From assembly GCA_902795935.1 (NCBI GenBank), contig CADBMS010000064.1:1-7391 (forward strand): 7,391 nucleotides of DNA. The letters are read 5' to 3'. Origin of the DNA: an uncultured Methanobrevibacter sp. (GTDB lineage Archaea; Methanobacteriota; Methanobacteria; Methanobacteriales; Methanobacteriaceae). Below the pieces are notes generated by a model, which saw only the letters and a program-made list of their open reading frames with translations, ran no database searches and had not been told where the DNA came from. This document shows, piece by piece, positions 6,570 to 7,391 of this stretch; within the stretch, counting starts at the first letter, position 1; each line of letters opens with the position of its first letter. The position numbers and the translations under genes are program-made.

Positions 6570-7190
6570 ATGGTTGATACAAAAATCCAATTATATCAAA
6601 AAACTATTTCAAAGACTCCCATTGGTGAAATAGTTATAATTTGGACTGATAATAATGGTTTTTTAATTGAAGAAATAATTTTATCCAATTCTACTAAGAA
6701 TGCAACTGAAAAAGCATGGGATAAATATTCCTCAAATTTAAAAATTAAAAAAACACCTAAAAAATTAAATGAAATAATTAAAGAATTTCAAAAATACTTT
6801 GATGGAAAAAACGCTCATTTTGAACTTTATTATTTAAATATGGAGAATTTAACTCCTTTTCAAAAAAAAGTTTTAGTGGCTGAATTTAATACCAAAAAAG
6901 GAACCATAAACACATATTCTTCACTTGCAAAATCTATTAACAATCCTAAAGCATATAGGGCAGTAGGTGCTGCTCTTGGAAGAAATCCATTTCCAATAAT
7001 AATTCCATGTCATAGGACAATTAAAGCAGATAGGACACTTGGTGGTTTTGGTGGAGTATCTGAAGGATTAGTTTCTAAGCAAATATTACTTGAAATCGAG
7101 GGTATTGAGATTAAACAAAAACGAGTTGTAAGTGAAAGTTATATTGTTTCTTTAGATAAAACGAAACAATCTAAATTAATGGTTGATTAG
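6570..7190 (+). CDS. ogt: Methylated-DNA--protein-cysteine S-methyltransferase (Ogt/MGMT)
   Basis: This suicide DNA-repair protein removes the alkyl group from O6-methylguanine by transferring it to its own cysteine. The 206-residue product has an N-terminal domain (1-90) of low conservation and the conserved catalytic domain from LTPFQKKVL (94-102). TYSSLAKSI (115-123) forms part of the DNA-binding helix-turn-helix; AYRAVGAALGRNP (128-140) carries the arginine finger (R130). The active site is PCHR, with Cys147 in IIIPCHRTI, followed by GGFGGVSEGLVSKQILLEIEG (158-178). A C-terminal tail of about 27 residues extends beyond the usual end. ATG 6570 has AGGG(TAATT) upstream at 6557-6560, an acceptable ribosome-binding site. 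All key residues are present, so it should be active. It is functionally unrelated to the preceding genes and is probably transcribed on its own. Confidence 0.93.
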   Translation: MVDTKIQLYQKTISKTPIGEIVIIWTDNNGFLIEEIILSNSTKNATEKAWDKYSSNLKIKKTPKKLNEIIKEFQKYFDGKNAHFELYYLNMENLTPFQKKVLVAEFNTKKGTINTYSSLAKSINNPKAYRAVGAALGRNPFPIIIPCHRTIKADRTLGGFGGVSEGLVSKQILLEIEGIEIKQKRVVSESYIVSLDKTKQSKLMVD

Positions 7191-7314
7191 ATTCCGCAAA
7201 GAATTCAACATCAATACTTAGTTAAACTGAAACAAACCAATACATGAGCATTATTTCTAGTTTTAATATTAAGTAAACTATTACAAATATTAAGAATATT
7301 TTAATAAAAAAAAT
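7191..7314. other. A+T-rich intergenic region downstream of ogt
   Basis: No open reading frame of useful length, tRNA or clear hairpin is seen. A nine-base word, AATATTAAG, occurs twice (7265-7273 and 7286-7294), and a run of eight A's lies at 7306-7313. It reads as ordinary A+T-rich spacer up to an abrupt change near 7315. Confidence 0.5.
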
Positions 7315-7391
7315 GGCTTTGTAGAAATCCTATTTTTTTATTTTTGTGTTGTTTGGTATATGTTGTAGATTGTGTTTTTGAGTTTTGTTTC
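7315..7391 (-). mobile_element. Possible edge of an insertion element, with the end of a minus-strand gene
   Basis: From GGCTTTGTAGAAATCCT (7315-7331) the plus strand shifts from A/T-mixed spacer to T/G-rich, C-poor sequence. On the minus strand this is Lys/Asn/Thr-type coding: one frame is open from the window edge and stops at TAA (7340-7338), giving 17 residues ending IYQTTQK; another also stays open nearly as far. The G-start, T-rich 17-mer resembles insertion-sequence termini, and a transposase ending just inside such a terminus would be typical. Without the rest of the element I cannot confirm it; an ordinary minus-strand gene end is the alternative. Confidence 0.25.

Noticed and set aside
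7265..7294. Two copies of AATATTAAG as a possible repeat or array
   Set aside because: Only two short copies in low-complexity A/T sequence, with no further units or conserved spacing; not a CRISPR array or a convincing binding site.

Overview
The window is very A+T-rich, with A/T favoured at third codon positions. It carries an archaeal signature gene, tiaS, and an archaeal-type HTH regulator. Archaeal-style ribosome-binding sites (GGAGG, AGGTG) and T-rich intergenic stretches fit a methanogenic archaeon. The low GC and protein character suggest Methanobacteriales such as Methanosphaera or Methanobrevibacter; this placement is inference, as no rRNA is present.

Layout. Bases 1-240 hold the 3' end of a YbjQ/UPF0145 gene, followed 18 bases later by an aldo/keto-reductase-like barrel protein of uncertain function (259-1008). 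A conserved archaeal HTH regulator (1016-1957, minus strand) converges on it with a 7-base gap. The regulator diverges from tiaS (about 1980-3263), whose product makes agmatidine in tRNA-Ile2 so that AUA codons can be read. tiaS runs into an MmgE/PrpD-family gene (3267-4598) in the same frame, with one stop codon and one further codon between them. After 70 bases comes a U32-like barrel protein (4669-5583), then a divergent class I fumarase alpha-subunit homologue (5621-6466). A methylated-DNA methyltransferase (6570-7190) follows. The last 200 bases have no clear gene, but may contain the edge of another element.

How the genes fit together. The most distinctive part is the co-directional trio MmgE/PrpD, U32-like barrel and fumarase-alpha-like dehydratase. 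Two members belong to families that dehydrate or decarboxylate TCA-type carboxylic acids by different chemistries, one metal-free and one iron-sulphur. No beta subunit for the fumarase accompanies them here. The trio could be a small, uncharacterised carboxylic-acid pathway; that is inference from gene order and family membership.

Translation starts are unusual. The MmgE/PrpD gene appears to start at TTG. The U32-like gene has no ATG, GTG or TTG in frame for its conserved first 46 codons, and a strong Shine-Dalgarno sequence points to an ATT start. An annotation that uses only standard starts would cut off its N-terminus.
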